From NCBI GenBank assembly GCA_942491535.1, contig CALOBV010000020.1, forward strand, positions 124,001 to 188,000: a stretch of 64,000 nucleotides of DNA, given 5' to 3'. Below are positions 44,476 to 52,133 of the stretch, piece after piece. Source of the stretch: JAUVKT01 sp942491535. GTDB taxonomy: Bacteria; Bacteroidota; Bacteroidia; Bacteroidales; VadinHA17. Position numbers and translations under genes: made by a program. The notes under the pieces were generated by a model. It saw only the letters and a list, made by a program, of their open reading frames with translations, made no database searches and was not told the DNA's origin. Each line of letters opens with the position of its first letter. Position 1 is the stretch's first letter.

Positions 44476-45258
44476 TTAAATATTTTTATAAAAGGGTAAT
44501 AATTTATCAATTTTCTTGTTTTTCGGGTCGGGATCAATGTTTACCGAATAAAATTGATTTTTAAGAATATTAAGGAATAGAATTTGACCCGAAAGAATAT
44601 GTTCAAGTCCAAGAATTATCTTAATAGTCTCGTTAGCCATTAATGTACCTGTGATTCCGGGCAATACCCCCAGCAGACCGCTCTCTTCAGGAAGGGGGTC
44701 TTTTTCCCTGGCTGACTCTTGCGGATTATAACATCTGTATGTTGGTCCCTGCTTGTAATTAAAGACCGAAACCTGTCCTTCAAATCTATAAATTGCCCCG
44801 TGAACCATTGGTTTATTTGATATAAGGCTGCAATCACTAATAATATACCTGCTTTCATAATTGTCGGTAGCATCAATTACTATGTCGTACTGTTCGATAA
44901 GCGACAGGGCGTTATCGGCATTTAACCTGACATTGAAAATCTCAATATTAACATTATTATTCTGACTGATTAGCCTGTCTCTTGTTATTATTGATTTCAG
45001 CTTACCTACATCACCTGATCCATAGAGGATCTGCCTGTGCAGGTTGCTATCGTTCACAACATCATATTCCACTATCCCAATGTTTCCTATTCCGGCTGCG
45101 CACAGGTATTGCAGGACCGGACAGCCAAGGCCTCCGGCACCAACAACAAGCACCCTTGCGTTCTTAAGCTTAATCTGCCCTTCTTCCGAAACCTCGGGCA
45201 GAATAATGTGCTTACTGTATCTTCTTCTTTCAAGATCACTTAATTCTCTCGAATTCAT
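44476..45258 (-). CDS. MoeB/ThiF-like E1 activating enzyme without zinc cysteines
   Basis: The 260-residue protein starts MNSRELSDLERRRYSKHIILPEV, as MoeB/ThiF do. It has the ATP-binding VLVVGAGGLGCPVLQYL, the arginine of NLHRQILYG and the metal aspartate in VIDATDNYESRY. It would adenylate the GG terminus of a ubiquitin-like sulfur carrier such as MoaD (11791-12024) or ThiS. The usual zinc tetracysteine is missing: the first pair reads TYRC and the C-terminal pair is replaced by DPKNK. No rhodanese domain is attached. The start at 45258 is fixed by the promoter at 45286-45316, since the longer frame (to 45315) would begin inside it. Confidence 0.82.
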   Translation of the reverse strand: MNSRELSDLERRRYSKHIILPEVSEEGQIKLKNARVLVVGAGGLGCPVLQYLCAAGIGNIGIVEYDVVNDSNLHRQILYGSGDVGKLKSIITRDRLISQNNNVNIEIFNVRLNADNALSLIEQYDIVIDATDNYESRYIISDCSLISNKPMVHGAIYRFEGQVSVFNYKQGPTYRCYNPQESAREKDPLPEESGLLGVLPGITGTLMANETIKIILGLEHILSGQILFLNILKNQFYSVNIDPDPKNKKIDKLLPFYKNI

Positions 45259-45285
45259 AGCATTTTTAAGGTAATGAATGATTAA

Positions 45286-45316
45286 CAAAGATAGATTTAG
45301 GGCGGCAAAGAACAAA
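45286..45316 (-). promoter_or_regulatory. promoter of the MoeB/ThiF-like gene and pepE
   Basis: Read on the minus strand: TTTG (45316-45313), 19 bp, then TATCTTTG (45293-45286). Both elements and spacing fit the Bacteroidota consensus. Transcription would start near 45279, about 20 nt before the ATG at 45258, and excludes the longer upstream start. Confidence 0.6.
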
Positions 45317-45414
45317 ATATTGAATTAATGTAAATAGGAATCATTATTTTATAAATGCAAACAACCGGGCCCGGTCTGTTATGCGAAAGAAAAGCCGCCA
45401 GCTTAAATAAAGAG

Positions 45415-45440
45415 AAAGGACGCAAGCTTTTGCGTCCTTT
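45415..45440 (-). terminator. rho-independent terminator after the barrel protein gene
   Basis: A perfect 11-bp stem (AAAGGACGCAA / TTGCGTCCTTT) with a GCTT loop lies 32 bp past the stop codon of the minus-strand gene 45473-46405. It is followed on that strand by a T-rich run (CTCTTTATTT). It would end the ECF sigma/anti-sigma/barrel transcript. Confidence 0.75.
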
Positions 45441-45472
45441 CTATATGTTTATGCAATATATTTCGTTTAAGG

Positions 45473-46405
45473 CTAGTCGAAAGAAAATGCAACACCTACC
45501 TGAAGCGGGTATAGCTCGGGACCTTTGTTTTCCTGGAAAAGGCCATTCATATAGTATGTAGCATAAAGCTGGAAGCTCTCATACCCGATTCTTACAGTCG
45601 GCCCATACCTGAATACATTGAGGCTGTAGTCGTCCTTTTCTTTGACTTTTTCCTTCCCTCCGTCAAAATATACAAGTTTGGTTTTTGATCCCAGCTTTGC
45701 ACCTCCAATTACTCCGCCAGCAACATTAAGAGTATTACCCCTGCTTACAGGAATTTGTAATTCCACAAGCACAGGAACAACAAAATATGTTGTTGTGAAT
45801 TTTGATTTTTCGAGGCTAATACCATCAAGGGAGGCATCATATTCAATAATAACACCATCCTCGTTTTTCATTATATTGTTATTGCCGTCAAAGAAATAAG
45901 AGTTAAACTCAAATCCAACACCCGTAACCAGGCCAAAATGTCTTGTAAGGCCTATTCCCAGCTGTGCGAAATTGATATTGAAGTTGTACGATTTACCGGT
46001 GTTCAGGTCCATAAAATTATCCTGGGCAGGAAGAGTAAACGAGTAATCTGAAGTAACATAATTATTCAGCCCGAATTCAACCCCCGACCAGTGAGGAGTA
46101 AATCTGCGACGGGACCTTCTTCTTTTTTCGCCATTGTCTTCATCATCCTGGTAGAATTCTTCATCGTTGTAGCGATCTATTTTCAGGATAGGTAAGTTAC
46201 CGTTTTCAGACAGTGTAAGCCCCCTGTCTCCAAGCCTTATCTTTAGTTCGTCGCCATCATTTACAATCTTTAATCCCGAGTTAGTGTTGCTTACAATTAT
46301 TTCGGGTTCCTGGTGTGAATAATAATAGTTTAATTCAACAGGTTCCTGTGCCGATATGCCTGTAATAAAGGCTGCAAGGGTGAATAGTAAAAATATTCTT
46401 TTCAT
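45473..46405 (-). CDS. outer-membrane beta-barrel protein
   Basis: The 310-residue protein has a signal peptide (MKRIFLLFTLAAFITGISAQ). A polar linker contains the acidic/basic patch EDNGEKRRRSRRR. About eight alternating strands follow (WSGVEFGLNNYVT, FNINFAQLGIGLTRHFGLVTGVGFEF, NVFRYGPTVRIGYESFQLYATYYMN), ending LQVGVAFSFD. This is a PorT/OmpW-sized barrel. It is the last gene after an ECF sigma factor and its anti-sigma factor, so it may be a target or a sensor of that system. A terminator hairpin follows. Confidence 0.7.
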   Translation of the reverse strand: MKRIFLLFTLAAFITGISAQEPVELNYYYSHQEPEIIVSNTNSGLKIVNDGDELKIRLGDRGLTLSENGNLPILKIDRYNDEEFYQDDEDNGEKRRRSRRRFTPHWSGVEFGLNNYVTSDYSFTLPAQDNFMDLNTGKSYNFNINFAQLGIGLTRHFGLVTGVGFEFNSYFFDGNNNIMKNEDGVIIEYDASLDGISLEKSKFTTTYFVVPVLVELQIPVSRGNTLNVAGGVIGGAKLGSKTKLVYFDGGKEKVKEKDDYSLNVFRYGPTVRIGYESFQLYATYYMNGLFQENKGPELYPLQVGVAFSFD

Positions 46406-46462
46406 GTCTAAATAATTTTCTGATTATTAATTTTATCCTGAGACGGATAGGCGGAGTAAAAG

Positions 46463-47518
46463 TTACAGCTCGTCGGTGTAATTTTTATTTTTATGATCAA
46501 GCTTGAGCAATTGGGAGGTGAATTTAAAAGATGCCAGCTTCCCATCTTCGGCTTTCTCCTTCTCAAACTGCATCTCCCAGCCAAGAAGCTTATTTAAACC
46601 GCTAATGCCTGCATCAGCTACCTCGTATACTTTAAGCTTGTCGGTATTATCTACATCCTCTTTAAGAAGGTGTTTGCGGAAATTCATTGCAACAAATTGC
46701 CTCGGACTGAGATCTTTGTCCATATAATCATCCACTATTGGTTCTGAAGGAGTCATTGCAAGAAGTGATACTGGCCCTGATGTATTCAGTATTTTAACAT
46801 TATCAATAAAAGCCTGGTTACCGGGTGCAGTAATAATTCGTTTTTCTTCGATATTAGCGGATCTTTCTTCGCTGGGTCGTTCTTTTATATTAATAGCCCT
46901 TACCTGGGGTCTTTTTGATATTAATACCGGTGTAATAGCAGGAGCTATTGTTTCAGAAGGGTCGTTCGTATTATTAAACGGAAGAAGATATGCCGAATTA
47001 TAGGAGTAGATGCTTTCTGTTTTACGGGGAAGCAAGGTAAAAAGAGAAATAAGCAGAGCAATACTCGCTGCAGATGCAATTATTCTGAATGCATACTTTG
47101 CTATTCCAGCCCTGACAGGAATTCTTTTTAAGCTTAATTTGCCGGGATATTGGGCAGAGACTGGTTTAAGCCTGATTTTTTTATAAACCTCAAGTTCTGT
47201 CCTGGCTTTCTCTGAGTGCTTTAACAGGGCAGTGAATTCTACTACTTCTTCCGGGCTTAGATCGTTTTCTGAAAGAGCAAGAGCACAATATTCAATTGCA
47301 TCAGGATTTTCTTCCTGAAGATCTTTCTTAAGAGACGCCTTATCAATACGAATGGCAATATCAGGATGAAGGACCAGCTCACTGAAACTATTAAATTCAT
47401 CCATAAGATCAGTGTGCAATTCGAGAAAACTGTATAGCATCTTTTCTTCGGTGTCGCTCAGCGACCCGTCGTAATAGTCTGAGATCCAGACCTGGTAGTT
47501 ATTTTTGTTAACTTCCAT
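46463..47518 (-). CDS. anti-sigma factor (membrane, FecR/RseA-like arrangement)
   Basis: The 351-residue product starts at the ATG ending 47518, one base after the sigma-factor gene's stop. The N-terminal cytoplasmic part (YQVWISDYYDGSLSDTEEKMLYSFLELH) resembles anti-sigma 'zinc-finger-like' helices but without the HxxxCxxC ligands. One transmembrane segment (AFRIIASAASIALLISLFTLL, about 155-175) follows. The periplasmic remainder is disordered then helical. It would hold the ECF sigma factor inactive until an envelope signal. A longer frame beginning MEIKLWLSD would overlap the sigma gene and is less likely. Confidence 0.65.
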   Translation of the reverse strand: MEVNKNNYQVWISDYYDGSLSDTEEKMLYSFLELHTDLMDEFNSFSELVLHPDIAIRIDKASLKKDLQEENPDAIEYCALALSENDLSPEEVVEFTALLKHSEKARTELEVYKKIRLKPVSAQYPGKLSLKRIPVRAGIAKYAFRIIASAASIALLISLFTLLPRKTESIYSYNSAYLLPFNNTNDPSETIAPAITPVLISKRPQVRAINIKERPSEERSANIEEKRIITAPGNQAFIDNVKILNTSGPVSLLAMTPSEPIVDDYMDKDLSPRQFVAMNFRKHLLKEDVDNTDKLKVYEVADAGISGLNKLLGWEMQFEKEKAEDGKLASFKFTSQLLKLDHKNKNYTDEL

Positions 47519-47519
47519 A

Positions 47520-48002
47520 TCAGACAACCATAGCTTTATTTCCAATCATTTTCCTCATCGCCATTCTTCCTCGATAGATGTTTGTTTTTACCTGGGCTTC
47601 TGTCTGCCCGGTTATTTTTGATATTTCTATATATGAGTATCCTTCATAATCTCTCAGTAACAATACCGACCTGTAATTATCGGGTAATTTTTCAAGACAC
47701 TTATGTAATATTTCATTCAAGTCTGAATATCCATCCTCTGAGGCTTCGGGTTCGTAGTAATCTTCTGTATGAACCACTCTCTTGTTTTTTCGGATAATAT
47801 CAATCATTCCATTGTATGAAGTTGAAAACAACCAGGCCTTAACTTTCTTAAACTCCAGGACGTTAATGTTTATCCACAGTTTCTCATAAGAGTCCTGAAC
47901 AATATCTTTTGCTCTTTCCTCGTCGCCAATACTCTTCAGGATAAAGCGATACACCCTATCCGAATATTCATCTACGGCCCTGTTGTATTCTTGAAGTGTC
48001 AT
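47520..48002 (-). CDS. ECF RNA polymerase sigma factor
   Basis: The 160-residue protein has region 2 (YSDRVYRFILKSIGDEERAKDIVQDSYEKLWIN, then AWLFSTSYNGMIDIIRKNKR) and region 4 (CLEKLPDNYRSVLLLRDYEGYSYIEISKITGQTEAQVKTNIYRGRMAMRK). This is the ECF size and order. It would direct RNA polymerase to envelope-stress or transport genes. The next gene, one base away, is its likely anti-sigma factor, and a barrel protein completes the set. Upstream lies a 387-bp repeat-rich gap with no promoter that I can place. Confidence 0.9.
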   Translation of the reverse strand: MTLQEYNRAVDEYSDRVYRFILKSIGDEERAKDIVQDSYEKLWININVLEFKKVKAWLFSTSYNGMIDIIRKNKRVVHTEDYYEPEASEDGYSDLNEILHKCLEKLPDNYRSVLLLRDYEGYSYIEISKITGQTEAQVKTNIYRGRMAMRKMIGNKAMVV

Positions 48003-48073
48003 ACTGTGTGTTACAATCTAAAGACGGATAAAGTTCTGAAAAGTTTCAGAGAAAAGATAGAAAAGGTTGAAAA

Positions 48074-48164
48074 AGGTTTAAGTGGTTTGAGTTTGTTTAA
48101 GTGGTTTGAGTAGTTTAAGTGGTTTAAGTGGTTTGAGTGGTTTAAGTGGTTTGAGTGGTTTGAG
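48074..48164. repeat. 9-bp period array, unit TGGTTTAAG/TGGTTTGAG
   Basis: About ten adjoining nonamers (TGGTTTGAG, TGGTTTAAG, with TAGTTTAAG and TTTGTTTAAG variants) occupy most of this stretch, upstream of the ECF sigma factor gene. It is the only array here with a 9-bp rather than a 7-bp period. Translated in one frame it gives serine-glycine-leucine repeats, which is an artefact. Confidence 0.88.
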
Positions 48165-48211
48165 AGTTCCTTATGTGGAGGGAGCCCGTCTCTGCCAAAG
48201 CACGGCGGGAA

Positions 48212-48232
48212 GCAGGGAGCAGGGTGCAGGGG
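48212..48232. repeat. short 7-bp array GCAGGGA/GCAGGGT/GCAGGGG
   Basis: Three adjoining heptamers with only the last base changing. It belongs to the 387-bp gap 48003-48389, which holds no gene. The remaining parts are the nonamer array, two hairpins and a third heptamer array. Confidence 0.75.
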
Positions 48233-48235
48233 GTT

Positions 48236-48280
48236 GCCAGCCTTGGCTGGCTATCGGCCATCAGCGTTGCAAAGCAACGC
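48236..48280. repeat. two adjacent GC-rich hairpins
   Basis: Two perfect 7-bp stems: GCCAGCC-TT-GGCTGGC at 48236-48251 and GCGTTGC-AAA-GCAACGC at 48264-48280, 12 bp apart. They sit between two heptamer arrays and look like a REP-type palindromic element. No U-tract follows either, so they are poor terminator candidates. Confidence 0.6.
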
Positions 48281-48284
48281 AACC

Positions 48285-48390
48285 CCATGCTCCATGCTCC
48301 ATGCTCTCCCTTGCTCTGTGCCCTTGCTCTTAGCTCTTGGCTCTTAGCCCTTACCTCTTAGCTCTTTGCCCTTACCCCTTTGCTCTTTGC
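48285..48390 (-). repeat. 7-bp period array, unit CCATGCT then CTTAGCT-type
   Basis: Three CCATGCT copies, a short irregular piece, then about ten heptamers of the CTTAGCT/CTTGGCT/CTTTGCC/CTTACCC type run into the stop codon of the minus-strand reductase gene (48390-48392). On that gene's sense strand the units are purine-rich AGCTAAG/GGGCAAA forms, as in the other arrays. Confidence 0.88.
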
Positions 48391-49187
48391 TATAACACTC
48401 CCGGAATTATTGCTTTCTTGTTTTTTGGATAATCCGAAAACGATTCCTGGTACCACCTGTGGTGATGAAGTGCTCTTGGGATAAGGTTTGCAGCCGTCCA
48501 GATTGCAAACGAAAGGCCGGGCAGCGACCAGGTCATTATTGCAAATCCGGTCCACTCCATCAGCTCTCCTCCAAAATTCGGGCAGGAGACTCTTTTATAG
48601 AGCCAGTGAGTTGGAATAAAATATCCTTTTCCTTTTTTTTCTCTTAGTTTGATAAGATGATTGTCGGCCACCTGGTTTATAATAAACCCTGTTATAAACA
48701 AAGCCACACCAATTATAAACCTGGGATCGCTTATCCAATTAGCATCATAAGCTCCCCCCTGCCCCATACTCCCTGCTCCCTGCCCCCTGCTCCCTGCCAT
48801 ATACCCCAGCCAGTATCCGTTAACAAAAGCATTTACAAGGTTAAAAACCATAGCCATAAGCATTATCACTAAGGGCATCTGTTTTCCCTTTGTCCGGGTT
48901 CTTACAGGAAAGATAAAAACCCTGTTTAGGTAATGAATTACCCAGAAGGCAAAGAAGAACCAAACGACCATGGCTTCCTTTTCTACCCCCGTCAGAAAGA
49001 GAACAGTAAAAAGGGCAAGAGATGGCAACTCCATCAGTATCCAGCCTGTCCTGTTATCAATCATGGGGCCCCACGACCTGTTTGAGTGGCGACCATATGG
49101 AGCTCTGACTTTAATCAAAAAAGGGAAGAGGATGATTGCCAGCAATATCCAGATACTTACTATTAGTTGAAAATTAGCTGGCGTCAT
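48390..49187 (-). CDS. steroid 5-alpha-reductase/ICMT-like membrane enzyme
   Basis: The 265-residue protein has about six transmembrane segments (for example LIVSIWILLAIILFPFLI, LALFTVLFLTG, FFAFWVIHYLNRVFIFPV). The conserved C-terminal block YKRVSCPNFGGELMEWTGFAIMTWS ... ALHHHRWYQESFSDYPKNKKAIIPGVL matches the 3-oxo-5-alpha-steroid 4-dehydrogenase domain. It would reduce or modify a lipid or polyprenoid double bond with NADPH, and the substrate is unknown. A low-complexity loop AGSRGQGAGSMGQGGA is encoded by a 7-bp repeat array (48752-48799). Its ATG overlaps the sulfatase stop codon by 4 bp, so translation is coupled. Confidence 0.75.
   Translation of the reverse strand: MTPANFQLIVSIWILLAIILFPFLIKVRAPYGRHSNRSWGPMIDNRTGWILMELPSLALFTVLFLTGVEKEAMVVWFFFAFWVIHYLNRVFIFPVRTRTKGKQMPLVIMLMAMVFNLVNAFVNGYWLGYMAGSRGQGAGSMGQGGAYDANWISDPRFIIGVALFITGFIINQVADNHLIKLREKKGKGYFIPTHWLYKRVSCPNFGGELMEWTGFAIMTWSLPGLSFAIWTAANLIPRALHHHRWYQESFSDYPKNKKAIIPGVL
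48752..48799 (-). repeat. 7-bp period array inside the reductase gene
   Basis: Seven heptamers (plus strand CTCCCCC, CTGCCCC, ATACTCC, CTGCTCC, CTGCCCC, CTGCTCC, CTGCC) lie in frame in the coding sequence and encode a Gly/Gln/Ser loop. Three units make 21 bp (7 residues), so AGSRGQG and AGSMGQG repeat in the protein. Gain or loss of one unit would shift the frame. Confidence 0.85.
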
Positions 49188-50608
49188 TTCAGTTTATAAT
49201 CAGGATTATTAGCAGGGAACAAAGCTCCGCTCTCCTTTTGAAATTTAGCAAGCAGGGTATGAAGTTCATTAGCTATTTCAGGATACTGCTTTGATAGATC
49301 AAGGGTTTCTCCTATATCTTCTTCAAGATTATACAGTTCATACGTATCGTTTTCGTAAAACTCGATCAATTTCCATTGGCCCTTTCTTATTGCCGCACCA
49401 GGTGTCCAGCCACTTGAATGGTAATGAGGATAATGCCAGAAAAGAATATCCCTCTCTGGTTCTTTACCTTCGAAAACAGAGGTCAGACTAATCCCGTCAA
49501 TGTGCTGTTCGGGCATAGGCGGTAAGCCTGCAAGGTCCAGGATGGTAGGATAATAATCAGTACTTATTACAGGGAAATTTGAAACGCCTTTTTTTATTCC
49601 GGGCCCATAAATAATAAGAGGTACACGAATTCCTCCTTCGTAGCACCATCCTTTACCGGCCCTCAGTGGTTTTACCGATGTGGGCGACATTCTGTTTCCC
49701 GTCTGTGTGCTCAGTCCTCCGTTATCAGAAGTAAAAATAATATAGGTGTTTTCGGCGAGCCCCGATTCATTAAGGTAGTTAATAATTTTGCCAACGTTTT
49801 TATCCATTGCACTTACCATTGAAGCATAATCGGGGTTTGCCTGGTTAAGAACACTTACGCTATTATGATCGTTTGATAAGACAATACGACCCTTATCTTC
49901 AAGTGACTCAAGTTTGTGTTTATAGTGATCTATTAGCTCTAAATTTGGCTGAATTGGTGTATGCACTGTGTAGAAGGACAGATATAAAAAGAATGGATGA
50001 TCTCCGCTTGCTTTAAGGAAGTTAATCGACTCCTGCGTTAATCTGTCGGTAAGATATTCCCCTTCAGGTCCATCGCTCAGCACAGGGTTCTTATATGGAG
50101 AGTAGTATCCACCGGGAGGGGAACCCCTGTGGTGACCACCAATATTTATATCAAAGCCCTGGTTTTCAGGATAGAAGCCCACGTCACCTAAATGCCATTT
50201 ACCAGCAAAAAAGGTTTGATAGCCATTCATTTTCATTGTTTCGGCAAGTGATATCTCATCCAGTGCCAGCTGGTTGCTATCTAATGTTCCGATTAATTTT
50301 CTTTTTTGAGGGTCGTCACCGGGAATCCAGTCTGTTATATTGGTCCTGGTGGGGTATTTGCCTGTCATAATACTGGACCTGGTAGGGGAACAAACGGGGC
50401 AGGATGCATAAGCATCGCTGAACATTATACCCATTGCCGCCAGATTATCGAGGTTGGGTGTTTCATAGAATGTACTTCCGTACACCCCCAGGTCGGTCCA
50501 TCCCAGATCATCAACCAGGATAAACACAAAATTAGGTCTGGAATCTTCTTTAATACATGAAGAAAGCAGAAGGCCGGTAATCAAAGATATGATCAGAGCT
50601 TTATTCAT
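49184..50608 (-). CDS. lipoprotein sulfatase (arylsulfatase A-like)
   Basis: The 474-residue protein has a lipoprotein signal (MNKALIISLITGLLLSSC, C18). The sulfatase core opens with FVFILVDDLGWTDLGVYG, whose paired aspartates bind calcium. C73-S-P-T-R77 in CPVCSPTRSSIMTGKYPTR is the Cys-type site matured to formylglycine by an anaerobic or aerobic sulfatase maturase. FFAGKWHLGD and FTSDNGGLS follow. It would cleave sulfate esters at the cell surface, from sulfated glycans or perhaps sterol sulfates. It follows the tag gene by 4 bp and overlaps the reductase gene by 4 bp. No maturase or SusC/D pair is nearby. Confidence 0.9.
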   Translation of the reverse strand: MNKALIISLITGLLLSSCIKEDSRPNFVFILVDDLGWTDLGVYGSTFYETPNLDNLAAMGIMFSDAYASCPVCSPTRSSIMTGKYPTRTNITDWIPGDDPQKRKLIGTLDSNQLALDEISLAETMKMNGYQTFFAGKWHLGDVGFYPENQGFDINIGGHHRGSPPGGYYSPYKNPVLSDGPEGEYLTDRLTQESINFLKASGDHPFFLYLSFYTVHTPIQPNLELIDHYKHKLESLEDKGRIVLSNDHNSVSVLNQANPDYASMVSAMDKNVGKIINYLNESGLAENTYIIFTSDNGGLSTQTGNRMSPTSVKPLRAGKGWCYEGGIRVPLIIYGPGIKKGVSNFPVISTDYYPTILDLAGLPPMPEQHIDGISLTSVFEGKEPERDILFWHYPHYHSSGWTPGAAIRKGQWKLIEFYENDTYELYNLEEDIGETLDLSKQYPEIANELHTLLAKFQKESGALFPANNPDYKLK

Positions 50609-50612
50609 AGAT

Positions 50613-51188
50613 CTACTGTTCTGGTTGGACTTCTTTATGCCTGAAACAAGTTGTCAGGTGGTCGTTCACCATCCCGGTTGCCTGCATATGGGCATATACA
50701 ATTGTTGAGCCAACAAATTTGAATCCCCTGAGCTTCAAGTCTTTGCTTAAAGTATCTGACAATGAGGTTTTTGCCGGAACTTTGTCAATAGATGTAAAAG
50801 TATTTATGATTGGTTTTCCATCGGTGAATGACCATATGTATTTACTGAAAGTGCCAAATTCTTTACGGATATTAATAAAGGCTTTCGCGTTTGATATTGT
50901 TGCGTATATTTTCAGCTTATTCCTGATTATCCCTTTATCATTAAGGAGCTCTTCTACCTTTTTTTCACTGTATCCGGAAATTTTATTAAAATCAAAATTA
51001 TCAAAAGCCTTTCTGAAATTTTCTCTTTTGCGGAGAATAGTGATCCAGCTCAGACCTGCCTGAAAGGTCTCAAGCATAAGGAACTCAAACAAAAGAATAT
51101 CATCATATACCGGAACACCCCATTCATTATCGTGATAATCTACATAGAGGGGATCAGTTCCGGCCCAGGGGCATCTTGTTTTTCCCAT
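50613..51188 (-). CDS. tag: DNA-3-methyladenine glycosylase I
   Basis: The 191-residue protein has normal Tag length and opens RCPWAGTDPLYVDYHDNEWGVPVYDD. LFEFLMLETFQAGLSWITILRKRENFRKAFDNFD follows, then LKLRGFKFVGSTIVYAHMQATGMVNDH. The zinc-binding Cys and His pairs (C5 region, H18, and the C-terminal H and C in HLTTCFRH) are present. It removes 3-methyladenine from alkylated DNA in the cytoplasm. It is the first gene of a likely tag-sulfatase-reductase transcript, an unexpected combination. Confidence 0.93.
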   Translation of the reverse strand: MGKTRCPWAGTDPLYVDYHDNEWGVPVYDDILLFEFLMLETFQAGLSWITILRKRENFRKAFDNFDFNKISGYSEKKVEELLNDKGIIRNKLKIYATISNAKAFINIRKEFGTFSKYIWSFTDGKPIINTFTSIDKVPAKTSLSDTLSKDLKLRGFKFVGSTIVYAHMQATGMVNDHLTTCFRHKEVQPEQ

Positions 51189-51235
51189 ATAAGTTTAATC
51201 ATGTTAACTGTTTAAACTTACATAAAATGTATTTA

Positions 51236-52042
51236 CTATTTTGATTTGCTGAGAGCAATCTTTGAAGTGAACACATCCGCAGTAAACATTGCAGATCTGT
51301 CTCCGCCTCGCATTCCTGAAGGTGGCGCTCCTCCTCCGCTCATTGATCTGCCTCCTCCTCTTCGGCCTCCTCCTGATCCGGAGGACATGTTACCGGCTCC
51401 GGCGTTATCTGGCTGAGGCAGAGGGCTTACTAAAATTTTTAATTCCAATTCGACTGGATCCTGATCTTTTAAAGGATCAGTTATAAACAGTTCTTTAATT
51501 GGAAGTTGAATTTCGTATGTAAGTAATTTTTCTCCCTCCCAGTTAATTGCTGCCAGAACACCATAATCATTAAGCACGGGGATTTTACCCTTAATTGATT
51601 TTATTCCCTTTACTTTCATTTCGGTGAACTGTTCCAGAATATGGTCTCTCATATAAGCTCTTTGATCTGTTATAGAATTGTTTCCTTCGGGATCCGGCCG
51701 AAGTCTTTCAGTATTTGACACAGCATCAGCCTTAAGTGGGAAGTAAACGTGAACATTCTTTTTTTTAGGACTTTTGCTGCTAAAAGAAACTGTCATTCCG
51801 GATCTCATGATTTTTTGCTGAACACTCTGGCTTATTGTTTGAATTACCAGGTAGAGATTCTCATTATCATTCGATACAGAGTATGATATTTTATTATCAT
51901 TATACTGCATTGGTGCGACCCAATCGTTTGTAGCTCCGTCTATAATCTTTGCCTCCATACAAAAGTCAGAACTTATAATATCACTCTGTGCTGATGAAGA
52001 AAAAGAAATCAGAGCAAATACCAATATTAGAATATATCTCAT
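51236..52042 (-). CDS. secreted CBM9/DOMON-like protein with Gly-rich tail
   Basis: The 268-residue product (from the ATG ending 52042) has a signal peptide (MRYILILVFALISFSSSAQ). Its core resembles family-9 carbohydrate-binding-like domains: IDGATNDWVAPMQYNDNKISYSVSNDNENLYLVI, then a beta-rich stretch. The C-terminal 45 residues are low complexity, with Gly, Arg, Ser and Met (GGGRRGGGRSMSGGG). Binding of carbohydrate or heme is a guess from fold resemblance. A start 14 codons further upstream would precede the signal peptide with a hydrophobic, non-typical stretch. It lies 85 bp downstream of the GH16-like gene, but a strong terminator separates them. Confidence 0.55.
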   Translation of the reverse strand: MRYILILVFALISFSSSAQSDIISSDFCMEAKIIDGATNDWVAPMQYNDNKISYSVSNDNENLYLVIQTISQSVQQKIMRSGMTVSFSSKSPKKKNVHVYFPLKADAVSNTERLRPDPEGNNSITDQRAYMRDHILEQFTEMKVKGIKSIKGKIPVLNDYGVLAAINWEGEKLLTYEIQLPIKELFITDPLKDQDPVELELKILVSPLPQPDNAGAGNMSSGSGGGRRGGGRSMSGGGAPPSGMRGGDRSAMFTADVFTSKIALSKSK

Positions 52043-52110
52043 AATTATAATGCTTAAATAGTTAGTGATACAGATATTAGACAATTAATAAGTAAAAATA
52101 TTTCAAAAAA

Positions 52111-52133
52111 ACCGGCTCTATACAGGAGCCGGT
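52111..52133 (-). terminator. rho-independent terminator after the GH16-like gene
   Basis: A perfect 8-bp GC-rich stem (ACCGGCTC / GAGCCGGT, 7-base loop) is followed on the minus strand by six T residues (52110-52105). It is a strong intrinsic terminator 37 bp after the stop codon at 52170. Confidence 0.88.

Noticed and set aside
45259..45315. Upstream start for the MoeB/ThiF-like gene
   Set aside because: The start codon would lie in the promoter, upstream of the predicted transcription start.
45355..45561. Small plus-strand open frame between the MoeB-like and barrel genes
   Set aside because: It runs through the terminator hairpin and into the barrel gene in antisense; no support.
48106..48333. 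Open frame encoding Ser-Gly-Leu repeats and a following stretch
   Set aside because: It is only the translation of the nonamer and heptamer repeats, with no start signal or homology.
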